From contig OX419755.1 of the NCBI GenBank assembly GCA_948567375.1, positions 42,041,001 to 42,105,000 on the forward strand: DNA of 64,000 nt. The letters are read 5' to 3'. The DNA is from Lunularia cruciata. Taxonomy: Eukaryota > Streptophyta > Marchantiopsida > Lunulariales > Lunulariaceae. Shown in pieces: positions 1 through 11,790 of this stretch (position 1 is the stretch's first letter; every line of letters starts with the position of its first letter). The translations under genes and the position numbers were made by a program. The notes under the pieces are model-generated. The model was not told where the DNA came from, did no database searches, and saw only the letters and a list, made by a program, of their open reading frames with translations.

Positions 1-1794
1 TTGCATAAGGTCATTCTCAAGATGTGATTTCGTTGACTTTGATAGTTCTGAAGTAGAGATATTTATCTCGATTGAAGATTTTGACTACTGTTCCAGACAT
101 CTTTATAAATTTGTAATTGAGGAGAATGGTCGAAACCTTTTCGATCGAACTTAGGATATTAGTTATTGTGTGTCGAGTTTAGAAGCATACATCTTATATC
201 ATTCTCGAGCAGTAGTGTAAGGGAGTAACATAAAAACAAGGGGCCTAATCCAATACCTCGTAGTATTCAATCTAATGAACTACAATACAGAGGAGTATAT
301 ACCTGCCACTCCTCTACACTGTCTCCAGACATTCGTCTAGAGGCTGCGTAGACGACACTCCGTCCGAATATTCCTGCAAAGGATTCGTAGCGCTGCGATG
401 CAATATACGGCTTGTTTGGACAGTCTCTGCAAAGACATCATCAACATGTCGGTTTACTGCGGGCAAATTTATTTACCTCGAGTGAATTCCAACCAAAAAG
501 TGATGTTAATCCATTCTTGATAAGAGAACTGCAACGATCCCATCTCGAGGGAGGGATCATTGCTTTAAAATGAAAAAAATTACAGATATCTCACGTGATG
601 GGTCTATTATGTGCAAAACATGGATTTTAAATCTTTTATAGTACTCATGAAGAACTCAAACCTTAAAATGTATGTTGGACCTAATGACACCTTCAATTGA
701 CTTTTCCGATGGGTATGGAAATCTTATTTTCTCCAGACTTCATAATTCAATTTTTTTTCAACTTAGTTCTTTCTTTACTTTATGATTTCTTTAACTAGTT
801 AGCTTTATAGAATAAAGTTTTTATCCTATAGTGAATATCTGTTTATATGGTGACCTTCTGTGGAAATTAGCAATTGTTCAAAGCTTTTCTTTCAGAAAAA
901 AGATATGATCATAGAGATCATATTGAACTTAGAATTTGGTGTTTAATTAGTAAAATGATCTATTTATCAATGGCGATGATTTTCTACTCTCGTACTTGTA
1001 GACATTATAAATCAGGACACATATTGGGTTGAGACTTTGTTTCCTTGTAACCCTTTGTCATGTACCTAAAGCATCATGATACCTACATCATAGAAGTGTT
1101 GGAGCTCATTGATAACCCCTGTCCGGACGTAAAATGAATAAGTGCTCCAACTCGAAGGGATTTCGAACTTTGCCGTTTCTTTTAATTTGCATATTGAGGC
1201 TTGGCTCGGTTTTGGCATAACATCTTGCCTTCTTGCACCTTATCTTCCGGTATTGGACTCAAGTTTTTCAGGAAGTTTTCTTCATAAGTTGTCATGTATA
1301 GGAAGACTATCTGCGAGAAAGTTTCATTAGCTGCAGGTGAGATTATGTTCCTATTTCTCTATTGAAGTTGTTTGAACTCTGGGGAATTTTACTTTAATGA
1401 TTATTGCACAACATCACCTCGTTCTCTCCGGAATTTTAAACATATTGAGTTTTGATATATTTTCATTGAACGAATCAAGAGGTAAGTGACAGAATATACT
1501 TTTCCAGATTTGATTCAATCATCTTAAAAACATTTGCATCGCAAGCATGTGATATCCGTAACTACTCTTCCTCTCCAAGATGGATAGACCCACATATATT
1601 ACTACATGTTGAATGGATGTATGAGATCTTTGCTGTAATTTCTTTCTCCCTCTCCTCGCCAAGGTTGATTGATGGACCTGTAGATATCTGTCTAGATGTT
1701 GGGTAGTTGGGTACTCCTTGTTGAGTCGAGAGACACGCGAATGTGTGTGATATTTCTATCCTGAAGGCGATCTGGTAGGAAGAAGGTTCAGGAC
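1..1794. other. intergenic, no gene recognised
   Basis: Moderately AT-rich DNA with many stops in all frames. The longest open stretch is about 60 codons (1142-1330, plus) and resembles no family I know. I see no clear retroelement similarity to the copies further along the window. Exons of a gene that starts outside the window cannot be excluded. Confidence 0.4.
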
Positions 1795-2880
1795 CTAAGG
1801 TGGAGGAAGTGCTTGATGGTGGTGGGCTGTTGGAATTCTCCGGACTGGTGGAGATGGTGACAAAATTCGAACACTTTTCTTAGATGCACTTCTTTCCGCC
1901 TGAAACACCTCGCTCTCTACCATCCATCGTCTGAACGACCGAGCCACTTCCCTGCTGGAAAGCTTTTCTATCGTCCCTTCTCTTTCCCAGAACAAAAATT
2001 CCTGTGCAACTGCGACACTCTGTCCCGCTCCGTACATTGGTGGATGGCTTATCTGCTTCAAGCGTTTTGTTCCTGGACAGTTATCGGACAGAATCTTCCT
2101 TCTGAGATGTGGCACATACTAAGTTGTAAGGAATGCTTCTCTGTGCTAGCAGTGGTAACTGCTCCGATGTGTTTAGTATTCACTTATAATTGAACACCTT
2201 TTCCAGATGGAGAGATAAGATTGGGGATGAAGGGATGACACATGACAAGCAGTCTCGTTACAAGGGACTGAACAAGTTAAATATCTAGACGTACGCAGTG
2301 AGAGAACATCTCATGTTTTCCCTGCTTCCTGTTGGGTGTTGCATCAACCAGCAAACAGTCGGTGCCCGAGCTAGTTGACAATCGATGATCATCCAGCAAA
2401 ATAAATAGCGATCCTTCCAACGGTGGCGCCATTCAGCTGTTGCAGTGCGGGATCTGAACTTGGTAATAGAAGATCTTCATGCCAACTATGTTGAGTATCG
2501 CTAGAGGTATTCGTTTCCACCAGCAGTGGTTCAAGTTCACGATCATGCAGCACAGGAACACATTTTCTGTATCAGCGTAGACAGGTACAGAATTTTCTTC
2601 TTCAGCAATTTCGTCATTAAGCAGTGATGATATTGTGTTTTTCTGCCTCCGAGACGGTTCATATCTACAACTCCCCAGTACGACTACGAAAAGCACTCAA
2701 ATCCGGTTAACTTATGTCCTAATCAAACAAGGCAAGATGTGATAATCGCAACTGCGAAGGTAACAGTCGAGTTGAACATTGCTTAGTACTCACCCGACAG
2801 AATGTCTGCAGCTAGAGAGGTTTGAGATTAAGGACAGGCAGTTAAGCAGGTTCTGTTACGTCCAAAACAGAGATATATAA
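1795..2880 (-). CDS. candidate 3' part of a multi-exon gene, unrecognised
   Basis: Several short open stretches on the minus strand are flanked by plausible splice signals. One block near 2793-2852 runs from a TAACAG acceptor to a consensus GTGAGT donor. A block near 2535-2654 follows a GTTGTAG acceptor and reads YEPSRRQKNTISSLL, then an acidic run. A block near 2390-2550 in another frame reads HDRELEPLLVETN and ends at a TGA. A final block (about 1795-2118) reads through AQEFLFWEREGTIEKLSS and ends in a proline-rich tail and a stop. The composition looks coding, but the frames of the middle blocks do not join cleanly: the only visible intron between two of them would be about 22 bases. The region could be a gene with mis-placed exons or a decayed copy. 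I recognise no domain. Confidence 0.3.
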
Positions 2881-3569
2881 ATCTTGTGATTTATGTCATG
2901 ACAGCCAATTTTCATGTTCCTGTAGCTCTCTTTCTTGCAGATGCAAAATTGCTTTGATAGAAGAGACATAGCTGGATTGGGGAAGTAAACAGACAATTAC
3001 ACTGCAAAGTTCATGAAAGAAAAGATGATGGAAGTGGCAGGGCTTCTGACAGAAGTAAACACGGAATACAGGAACGTGATGATGGTATCCTCAAATGGTA
3101 TCATTGGAAATCATGATTTCCAATGATCCCATTAAACACAGACTACGCCTTCAAATATATCCATTGCTGGGATGGAAATTAAACTTCCACCTGATTGCTC
3201 ACCATTTTCCAGTTTCTCTTTACAAAAGTAGAAAACTTTGTACAATTCAGAGTAAAAACAGGTGGACAATATCAGGGGGTGTGACTAGTGAGCGAGATTT
3301 GACAGTAAGATGGTCATTCTACACACTGGCCTGTCAAAAGGCATCACTCCCTTGCATGCTCGTCTTATTAGCCTACACAGCTAACCTCATCAATCATCGG
3401 TCCAGTATCCACATCCAAATTCGCTCAGAGTTTAGGGCTTCTCAACACACGAACAGTATGCAGTTCGTTTACCTGTGAAGGCAACTAAAGCAGCAGCAGC
3501 AGCAGCAGAAAACCTAATTGAGGCAAGCCGCGAGAAAATCTTTTGACACGCACAATTCTTAGACACCAA
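2881..3569. other. intergenic / 3' flank of the FTR gene
   Basis: This holds the 3' flank of the FTR A-chain gene on the minus strand and possibly small upstream exons of the preceding candidate (an open block near 2915-2970 reads LHLQERELQEHENWL after a CCAG acceptor). A minus-strand CAG|GTAAAC at about 3474 could be a donor in the FTR 3' untranslated region. A 127-codon plus-strand frame at 3095-3478 has no coding character. Confidence 0.3.
3491..3508. repeat. (CAG)6 microsatellite
   Basis: Six perfect CAG triplets lie just downstream of the FTR A-chain stop codon, probably in its 3' untranslated region. A second CTG/CAG run inside the same gene (3957-3974) encodes the glutamine stretch of its transit peptide. 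Confidence 0.85.
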
Positions 3570-4094
3570 TTACTCAACCACGTCAAATTCGTCATCCCTC
3601 AAATGAGCAAAGAATTTGACTTTCTTCCCGTCCACCTCTATAAAGAACTGAACTTTGTAGGGAAACGTGGCAGAGACAGTTTTACCCTTCCACTCAACTA
3701 TGTGTTCTTTCACTTCGCCTTCTAGCCCCTCAAGATTCAAATTCGGTGACTTCCCGACATGGTATACTGTGAGTGGAATTTTTACTTTAATTTTCGTTCC
3801 TGGTCCAATATTCGTCCTCTCCCCTTCACTTGATTGCGCGTCACCGATCCTCACAGCCACTTGACACACCACACCTCTCGTTTCATTCTGCACTGGAACT
3901 GTAGTGGACCTTTGCAGCAACAACAACGAGGACGAGCTAGCAGAACACGACCCATCCTGCTGCTGCTGCTGCTGAATGCTTCTGTTCCACGATACGCTAC
4001 TACTCCTAATCACGCTCCTTTTCGTCTGCTTCAGCACTGCAGAAGGAGCAGCTAACGACGACGAGTACACGCATCCTCCTGCCACCATTGCCAT
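3570..4094 (-). CDS. FTRA: ferredoxin-thioredoxin reductase variable (A) chain, plastid precursor
   Basis: This encodes the variable, non-catalytic subunit of ferredoxin-thioredoxin reductase. The enzyme passes electrons from photosynthetically reduced ferredoxin to thioredoxins in the chloroplast stroma; the A chain supports the 4Fe-4S catalytic B chain. The 174-residue product fits the precursor size of the family. Residues 1 to about 75 are rich in Ser, Gln and basic residues, as expected for a transit peptide, and include a run of six Gln. The SH3-like A-chain domain fills about residues 92-174, starting near IGPGTKIKVKIPLTVYHVGK and ending at FFAHLRDDEFDVVE. The gene is one uninterrupted exon. 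The start is the first ATG of the frame (4094), with an in-frame second Met two codons on. The reading frame shows no damage. It lies on the same strand as, and downstream of, the bS6c gene, about 0.9 kb away, so each probably has its own promoter. Confidence 0.92.
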   Translation of the reverse strand: MAMVAGGCVYSSSLAAPSAVLKQTKRSVIRSSSVSWNRSIQQQQQQDGSCSASSSSLLLLQRSTTVPVQNETRGVVCQVAVRIGDAQSSEGERTNIGPGTKIKVKIPLTVYHVGKSPNLNLEGLEGEVKEHIVEWKGKTVSATFPYKVQFFIEVDGKKVKFFAHLRDDEFDVVE

Positions 4095-5017
4095 AGCTAT
4101 CTACCTCCTCCTCCTTCGGAATTCCAATTTCCGATTTCCTTCCCTCCCCTGCTTCTTCCTCCTCCCCTGTCCTCTCAGGACTTCAGATGACGGTACGCTG
4201 CGTGCCTGCCTGTTGGTTGGATTAGGATTTTGTGCCTCATACGCCCAACCACGTTCTGTTCCGACGCAGTTCCCTATTGAAGGCCAGGGCCCTCGGACAA
4301 TCACAGCCTCACACTAAACTCTATCCTCTTCTCCCATATCCTACCGTATGTACTATGGTACCCTAACTCAATATCGCTGGTGTTGTCTGCACTGGTGGGT
4401 CATCTCATCAACCGTGTTAGAGAGTCTTTCACAACTGCATCCTCCGATGAGTTCCATTTGGTTTGCAGCTAGTAGAAGGTTAAAGTCTTGCAAGTTTCAG
4501 ATGGCATCCACAGCGACAAAAAGGATTGAATTTTAGAGGCACGGCGTCTTCATCGGCGTCAAGAGCGTGGTCATTTCTCATTCGCAACCATGTACTCGAA
4601 CCCGCACCGGAAACCGTTGAACCCATGAGAATGAAGCGATTCCCTGGGAAGGACCTTACGATTTTGAACTAATTCACTTGCTTGATTAAATTTTGGATAG
4701 TTGTAGTGTAAGACGAGCAATTCACACAAGGTTTGCTTTTGTGTACATTGCTGTATTTCGATTGAAGGATTGACATGTCTTTCTTGGGTCTTTAACATTG
4801 GGGCCATCCATTCAAACACGGATTCGCCACAGTTTCTTCTGTCACCTTTGCCTCGCTATTCCCCTTATGAAAGGGGATAAACTGGAAGAAGTGGAGCTCT
4901 TCCAAGAAAGGTGACTGCGTTGATATGCCACTCTGGACAGCGTAAAAACTTGGATAGAGTGCCGGCAACCCCTATCTACATTTGTTACTTGAGACCTTTA
5001 TATTAGAGAGAAACCTA
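4095..5017. other. spacer between FTR A-chain and bS6c genes
   Basis: The first 250 bases upstream of the FTR start are pyrimidine-rich on the plus strand and probably hold its promoter and 5' leader. The part below 5017 is the 3' flank of bS6c. Short open frames in this spacer look like chance. I see no transposon similarity. Confidence 0.45.
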
Positions 5018-7074
5018 CTACTTGTGTCTCTCAAGCACGAGGTCTCCTTCTCTAGGGTCTTCTTCCCCCTCTTCTTCTTGCTCTTCTTTCTCGTCCTCGT
5101 CCTCATCATATTCCTCATCATCTCCTTCCTCTGTTTCTCCACCTTCTGCGGAAGCACTAGACGGTCCCCATTCTTCAGGTGGCTCGAAGTCATCTGATAC
5201 CGCCTCGTTTTGAGACATTACCATGTGTCTTATAACTCTCTCGTCTTTCTCGAACATGGTATTCAGGTTATTAATGACATCTGCATCGATCTCGATGTTC
5301 ATAAGCACGTAGTTGCCTTTCTCTGCCTTCTTAATCTTGTAAGCAAGTCGTCGCATACCCCAGTCGTTGATTCTGTAAATAAAACCCTTGTTTTCGAGGA
5401 TAAAAGCTGCACAGAACATATAGTGCGACGGCCTCAACGAATAAACGTACTGCTGGTTATTGTAGAACAAATACGTCGTTGTGATCATCCAGTCAAGTAA
5501 CTAGGCCTAAGTAATCGTTAGTAAGTCTACCATCAGCTTATGCTTCGATCCAGAGAAGTGAAAATGTAGGCAGAGAAGCAGAGTACTCACAAGTGACCTT
5601 CTCTATGATAGTTTGGACATCGTCGGCATTTTTTTCATGAATAATAAACATAATTTCATAATGTTTGTCTGCAACCCCGAAGCAATGACATCAGTCAAAA
5701 CAAAGTGGTAGTCTGTAACAGTGCACATTACGATCTTCTATATTAAACATACATGTAAGACATGATCATTGGCAAAAGGAAAGCACAAGAAATTCTATTA
5801 GAAAGGAACAAAACATGGCCAGAAAACGAAGTGAGGACTTACATGTATCCATATCCAAACCACTCTGGAGCTCCAAATTCAAAAAGCTTTGAAGCTCATC
5901 TGCGCAGTAGGATAAATTGTTTAAGACAAAACGAACACAACGAGGAAACAAGATATTGATGACATTCACTGCGATATTCATGATAGTTGTGTTCCTTACA
6001 AGTCGAAACACTTCAGATCCTCGACACAAACAGAACGTTCCTATGACGTTCGCACGCTCAGAGTTAAACAGGCTTCCCAACGAGAACTTACAGTGAACTC
6101 TAAATCGTTTTTACTGGCCGGACTAACCTTTATCGAGTTCATCAAAATCCGGAAGGAACTCCTCAAAACTTTGCTGTTGTTCCTTTTGTGGCTTTGCATC
6201 ATCCTTCGCCGTACTGAGAATCTACATCCGTGGTTCAAGTAAGTATCCAAAGTAATGTTGCAGGAGTCAGGCCAATTACCACGACGAGCGCAGTAAGTAA
6301 CCGCACGGTATATGTCTGAAACATAAGCTAAACATAAGTGTTTTTCAGTCTTCCCGCATTGTTGTTCCCCATCCAATTCATAAGATCTTCTGGTTATCTA
6401 ATTTTGGACCCATCTCGCCGAATGCTCCTAAAACAGTCAGCTAGTAGTAAAGTTCCTTGAGACAGTGGACAAATCGACTGTAAACCTGTTTTGCTCGAAA
6501 TCTGGTCATTAGCAGCACGCAGAGGATGACGGTTATGAATCTGAGTAAACAGATAAGTCTGTAAGTGAATAGGGAAGAATTCGGAGTCAATTCGCTTGTT
6601 AGTTACCTGCCAGCTCTGTTTGCGGGATGCAGCAGCTACATTTCCCGTGGGTAAAATTTGACCCCATTCATTTCTTCTGCCTGTTCGTGGCTTCAGCATT
6701 GACAAACCTGAAAAAGGAAATGACAGGCCAGCTAAGTTCTCAACCTCCGACTTCAAATTGACATGTACCTAAACGGTGGCAATTTTTCAGGATTATATTA
6801 GATGCAACTCCCTAAACTCCCGTTCAGCATATAATTTCAAAATATGAGTGGACACGAAGCAGCTGCATGCATCCCGTAGTGGATCAAATTAACAACTTAT
6901 TAAACTGTCCAGTGTAGTTTCTATTTGTCACAGCCACAGCGATAATCTGACCACAATTTTCCACAAGAAATGTCGTAAAGCAAGGAGCCAACCTCGCCGC
7001 GAAGAGTTTGACGTTGAGGAACAGCACCACGAGACACCCCATCCAATCCCGTTGACTGGAATTGCTGTCGCCAT
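5018..7074 (-). CDS. plastid 30S ribosomal protein bS6c, nuclear-encoded precursor
   Basis: This encodes bS6, a small-subunit ribosomal protein that packs with bS18 on the platform of the 30S subunit; this version is plastid-targeted. Exons I can support are 6993-7074 (ATG at 7074), 6607-6707, 6128-6213 (or to 6221), 5843-5899, 5591-5668 and 5018-5406. They have GT donors and AG acceptors, and the phases fit from 6213 downward. The bS6 core reads YKHYEIMFIIHEKNADDVQ, then FILENKGFIYRINDWGMRRLAYKIKK, and ends near VIRHMVMSQNEA. The N-terminus MATAIPVNGIGWGVSWCCSS is a typical transit peptide. The middle is ambiguous. Joining 6607 directly to 6221 gives 266 residues. Adding 6410-6540 and 6280-6315 gives 319 residues but needs a weak donor. 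Unusually, the protein ends in about 35 residues that are almost all Glu and Asp. Confidence 0.88.
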
Positions 7075-7399
7075 TGCCACTGCTGCTGCTAAGAAACGAA
7101 GGAGCTTCTCAAATGTTAAGTTTTCTATCCATTTCGTTTCGTTGTGAGGCTCGATGGTGCCTTCCCTTCCTTTCTGCTTATCCTACGCGGTCGCCTCGGC
7201 TCTTCGCTTCGAGAAGAAGCACACCCAATAGCAGTGCATGTTTGGCGGCTGTTTTGAGCACCGTCCCTCCCTCACTGAAGTTTAGGGGACAGGGGACGAA
7301 GCGCGAGGGAGAGAGAGAACGAGTGAAGAAATTTTTGAATTTCTGAATGTGCATTAGCATATAGTACACAATAATAACTTTTTTTAATTTTGACACTTT
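7075..7399. promoter_or_regulatory. presumed promoter and leader region of bS6c
   Basis: This is the stretch between the bS6c start codon and the first transposon sequence. It is relatively GC-rich near the gene and has a purine-rich block at about 7296-7325. I see no convincing TATA box on the minus strand. A 94-codon plus-strand frame here is low-complexity and unsupported. Confidence 0.35.
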
Positions 7400-8690
7400 C
7401 GATCGATTTTATTAGTATCCCAATTAAGATAATCCAAATTAAGATAACGGGAGAGCTCAGGAGTGCAGAAATAAAATAAAAAACATTTAGATTATAGGGG
7501 TTGGAGTGGGGGATGGATTCTGAACTTTTATTTCAGTTATAACCTAGTTTGAAAATTATGGAACCAGGGATTAATGATTTTAGTTTTTAGGGTTTTGAAA
7601 GTTAACATTTATTCGTATGGAGTGGAACATGAATGGGTTTTGGTTTCCCAAGACAAGGAAATACAAGAATGAATATCCCCGGTACTATCATTATTCTTGC
7701 GTTCACTACTTTTTGTGCCTAGAGTGGCCCTGATTTGTAACAAACATACCCGATGCGTGACAACTTTCTCGTAAGGGTAAAGACTCATGTGAAAAATGCA
7801 CAAAGATCGTGATTTGACCACTTGAGTAAATGATCATATCAATATCATTGATATGTGGGATTATTTATGTCATCTTTTTGTTATTGTTTTGAGGATATCA
7901 AAGTAAAGTAAGGGAATTGTTAGTATCTTAAGTCATTTATATTTTGGTGTATTTGAGATTAGTTTTTTTTCTCAATTTATATTCTATATATTTCCATGTA
8001 TCCCATGATGTGGCTAGACAGACTTTTTGCTTACCACTTGATCATTTTGCACACTATCCATTGGATGAATTAGCATGGTTTTTATTCTTCTTACTCCCGA
8101 AATGGTATCTTTTTATACTAGAAGGGATGTAAAGTGCAAAGAAAAATAACTACTAGATTTCATAGATTTTGAGCAGAGGATTGGACTTCCTTATAGGAGT
8201 AGTTTTTTTGAGCTGCATGTTATTAGAGACAAGTTCAGCTACAAGAAACTATATATTCCACTTTGTTATAATAGCGTTGGATCTTGGTAAAGTTATAGTC
8301 TTGGAGTATAGTAGAGCAATATGAGCCCTACATCCTTTGTCTATGTCTAGTCTTACCAACAAGATTATCTCTTTCTTAAATTTTATATATCTTTTAGTAG
8401 GAGAGAGAGTCTCATTAAAGATCTTGGAGTATCAGTCTAAGGAGCTTTTATGTCTAAATAAATTTCTTTTTTCATATGCAATATGCAAAGCTCCATGCCT
8501 CTTCTTGGAGGTCTATTAGTGATGGTTTATGAGCTTCTTGGAGATTAATTCTATGTAGATGATCCCTATGGTGGTGTTACCAAGTGGTTCAAAGTGGCAA
8601 TAGTAATAGCAAGCATAGAGATTCTTATCATTTTTATTAATCTTACTCGGGTTTGTGAAGATATGACAAAATAATTCATTTTTCAACAAG
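7400..8690 (+). mobile_element. NL non-LTR retroelement, 5' part (copy NL1)
   Basis: This stretch aligns by eye with the start of the NL copy at 60.85-61.8 kb and with the reverse of 40.9-41.8 kb. Shared landmarks are the run around 7730-7810 (AAGACTCATGTG against AAGACCCATGTG), then 8025-8110 (CTTTTTGCTTACCACTTGAT against CTTTTTGCCTACCACTTGAT), and the block at 8330-8540. It covers the N-terminal region before the reverse transcriptase core and is riddled with stops. It begins about 330 bases upstream of the bS6c start codon, so the element flanks that promoter. The boundaries are approximate. Confidence 0.55.
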
Positions 8691-8699
8691 GAAACTTCT

Positions 8700-8900
8700 T
8701 AGTTGAAATATCCTTAGGAGTTTTGTTTGTTTAGGCAAGAGTATGAATGAACAAGTACAAAGCCAAAGGCACTTGGAAGGAAGAATGAAAAATTAGATAC
8801 AACCCTAAATGCTAATTGAAGGTAAAGAACTCCAGCCTAAGTACCTTTTCACCTAAAGACCTTTTGCTCGGATATCATTGTGCCCAAAGGACGTAGACAA
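8700..8900 (+). repeat. dispersed repeat R3, copy 1
   Basis: The block around 8740-8775 (ACAAGTACAAAGCCAAAGGC) matches the reverse complement of 42500-42590, with weaker similarity beyond. Nothing identifies the element type. It may be a terminal part of an unrecognised retroelement. Confidence 0.4.
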
Positions 8901-9249
8901 ATTTGAATGCATTGCCACCTCCACCTTTTGAATGTAGTTTCACCTGGTTAAAGAACTACCGCCAAAGACCATTTGCATTCAAGGAGGAGTTTTGCATGTG
9001 GAGAAGAGGACTACTTGCCAAAGGTATCCATTTGCATGAGTGGAGAGGGACTACTCACCAACTACTTAGTCATTTAAGAGTAATGAGTGAAGAATTTGGC
9101 TATAAAATCAAATGCACATTGATCAATTTCACTTTTCACATAGCGATTTTATTTTCAGATTTGAGTGAGCTCAGAAATCTCAAGCCTTAGTACACATATT
9201 CAATTCTTATTGTTGTTGTAGTTGTACATCCTTTGCCTTTGTACCCAAC
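8901..9249. other. unassigned repeat-like DNA
   Basis: It contains a 95-codon plus-strand open frame (8903-9190) with no recognisable domain and no splice context. Its position between R3 and ORF-X suggests it is part of the transposon nest rather than a gene. Confidence 0.3.
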
Positions 9250-9394
9250 CCAATTTCAAAATGCAAAATGTTGTTTGTTCAAAAACCTATGAAGAAGAAC
9301 CCCAAAGCTATTCTTTGTAGTCCAAAATTTAACACATGGGCAATCCATTATAGGAGTGAGTTGATGTAGAGCAAGCATCTTAGCTTCTTGCTCT
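9250..9394 (+). pseudogene. ORF-X copy 1, upstream part
   Basis: The peptide reading KTYEEEPKAILCSPKF, with a frameshift, matches ETYEDIPKVIFCSPTV read on the minus strand near 37.9 kb. The nucleotide run GTAGAGCAAGCATCT is also shared. The sequence stops at the AGAAT target duplication of element C and resumes on the other side at 16073. The protein family is unrecognised. Confidence 0.6.
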
Positions 9395-9399
9395 AGAAT

Positions 9400-9765
9400 T
9401 GTAGATGACCAAGGAGAGAAATAAAAGAATGAAAGATCAAAGTGGAAGATTATATGGAACTCTCAAGTGAGAAAAACTCCAAATGCACAACAGAAGCTTG
9501 GACTTTGGTATTTATTGTGAAACAATACAAGGCTCTTGAGAAATGTCCAAGAAAAATTCCTTCTAGAAGCCATCTACTTGGTATACAAGCTAAGCTGGTC
9601 ATTAACTTGGTATACAAGTTACTTAGAAGGTACCTAGAAGCTTCTCACCTAGAAGCTTCAAAGGTGCTTCTAGAACATTTTTAGATTTTCTTCTTAGCTA
9701 TATTTGGCTTATTTAACTAATCCATGAGCCTTTGCTAACTCATTTTCTAACTCCATGTTATTATA
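9400..9765 (-). repeat. 3' LTR of element C
   Basis: It begins on the plus strand with TGTAGATGACCAAGGAGAG and ends just before the reverse complement of the polypurine tract (CCACTACTAGTTGG). It shares the order of landmarks with the other family-1 LTRs, including several copies of AGAAGCTTC, but is shorter and more diverged. Confidence 0.75.
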
Positions 9766-11790
9766 TATTCTTCCACTACTAGTTGGTGATATTGTTGTTG
9801 CCATGGAGTAATTGAACTCTTGTCTAGCCATTTTAGCATTTTGAAGATGAGAAAGATGTCACTATGTGGCATTTTGAAATGGATATCCCTTTCAAAGGAC
9901 CTTATACTCAATGCGTCTAAGACAACCACGTTTGATGTCTCTTTGGGCAATAATATGGACTACTTCATATTCTTCATGATTGTTAATTGGGATAAGAGGA
10001 AGTTGGGTACAAGTAGGAAAGGAAGGTGGTGGTAGAAACAAAGAGTTTTAACTTAGAAACATGGAAGACATGATGGATCCGCATATGACTAGGAAGTAAA
10101 ATTTTGGAAGCAACACAAGAAATGATATGAATGATATAAAATAGACCTATCCAAGTTGAAGCAAGTTTAGAAACTTGGGTGTCAAGAGGGAGAGGAGGTC
10201 ACTAGAGGAGAGCATGACCTCATCACCTACTTGAAAGGTGTGATGACAATGGTATCTATTAGCATATTGCTATTGCCAATTTTGAGCAACAACAAGATGA
10301 GAATTAGCTTGGTGTAAGGATGAAAATAACATGGATAAGAAGGTAGACATATGAGATGGTATTGGAGTAAGAAGAATATTTAGAACAAGTGGGTCTTGGT
10401 CATAGTTGAGAAATAAAGAAGATAATCAAGTACTTGTTTGCTTGGAATTATTACAAAAAAATTTGGCAGCCGCAACACAAGATCCCAATAAGTGTGATAA
10501 ACATTGACAAAGGAACATAACATATCTTCTAAAGTACAATAGGCTTATTTGGTTTTCCAATCATTTTGAGGTTGATAGGCCATAGACAAGGCAAGCTTAG
10601 TGCCAAGTAGCTTCAAGAGTGCTTGCCAAAATTTACAAATAGATTAAGGATTATGATCACAAATGCAAATCCATTGCATTCTATGGTGCTTGAAGATAAT
10701 ATCAAAGTAGATTTTGGTTAACATTAGAGCATCATTATATCAAGTGTAGTCTCAAAATTAATTTGATTACTAAGCTTATTAACAAACACAACAAATTTTT
10801 ATGGCCTTGGTTTATCTTTGGTAAAGATTTGATGAGATCTAATCTCATATATTTGCAATGGGTAGATAGGATGGGGAGTGGTTAAAGTACTCCATTCAAT
10901 TTTTGGTTATTGGGTTTGTTGTGTTGGAAACTCTCAAAAGACTGGACAAACTCTCAAACCTTACATGTCATGTTAAGCCACCACCATTAACATTGTAGGG
11001 TACTCAAGGTCTTGTCTACTCCCATGTGACCAACAATTGGTAATTCATGTGCCTCTTGAAGTTGCATGGATTGTATATCTCTCATAGATTTGGTTCTTGC
11101 ACAAAAAAGCCTCATCTATTATTTGAAAAGGTGTTGTTCTCTTTGTCATGTATTACAAGACAACTTTGCACAAGATGAAGGAAGGGATCTTGTTTTAAAG
11201 CAATCTTGAAGTTTGTGTGTACCTTTGAGTCTATCAATACTATGGTTATTGATACTCTCATGGAAGATTCAAGAAGAATCTTCAAATCTGGTCATTATGA
11301 TAGAGCATCAAGAATGATATGGACTTACTAAGTTTTTACTCAAGCTTGATATCCAAAAATTGTAGTAGCTTCTTCCATCAATGATGCCGACTCTTCATGT
11401 GCTCCAAATATAAGTTTTTTAACAAGGATTTGTGATCAATTTGCATAGTGACAAAAGATACAAAATTAATGGGATGTTGGCAAGATATAAAAGTAATAGG
11501 ATGTAATCCATCTCGAAATCATTGTTACAACACAACTCTAATGGTAAAGCTAGAAGCATCAAAATCAACCACACAAGATCATTGAAGATCATATGGTGAA
11601 AGGATGGGTTTTGAATACATCAAATGCTTCAATTTCTTTAATAGTTCTTGGTGCTTGGTGGTTCACTCAAAGCTTGAATTGTACCTAAGAGATCATTCAA
11701 CAATGCAACCACATGAGCATAATATTGAATGAACCATTGATAAACTTGTTAATCCATTAAACCCCCAAACTTCTATGGCATCCTTAGAAG

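Noticed and set aside
3095-3478. 127-codon plus-strand frame near the FTR gene
   Set aside because: No domain, no coding-like composition, and it lies over the 3' flank of a gene on the other strand.
5022-5213. Ser-rich open frame on the plus strand
   Set aside because: It is the antisense shadow of the acidic tail of bS6c.
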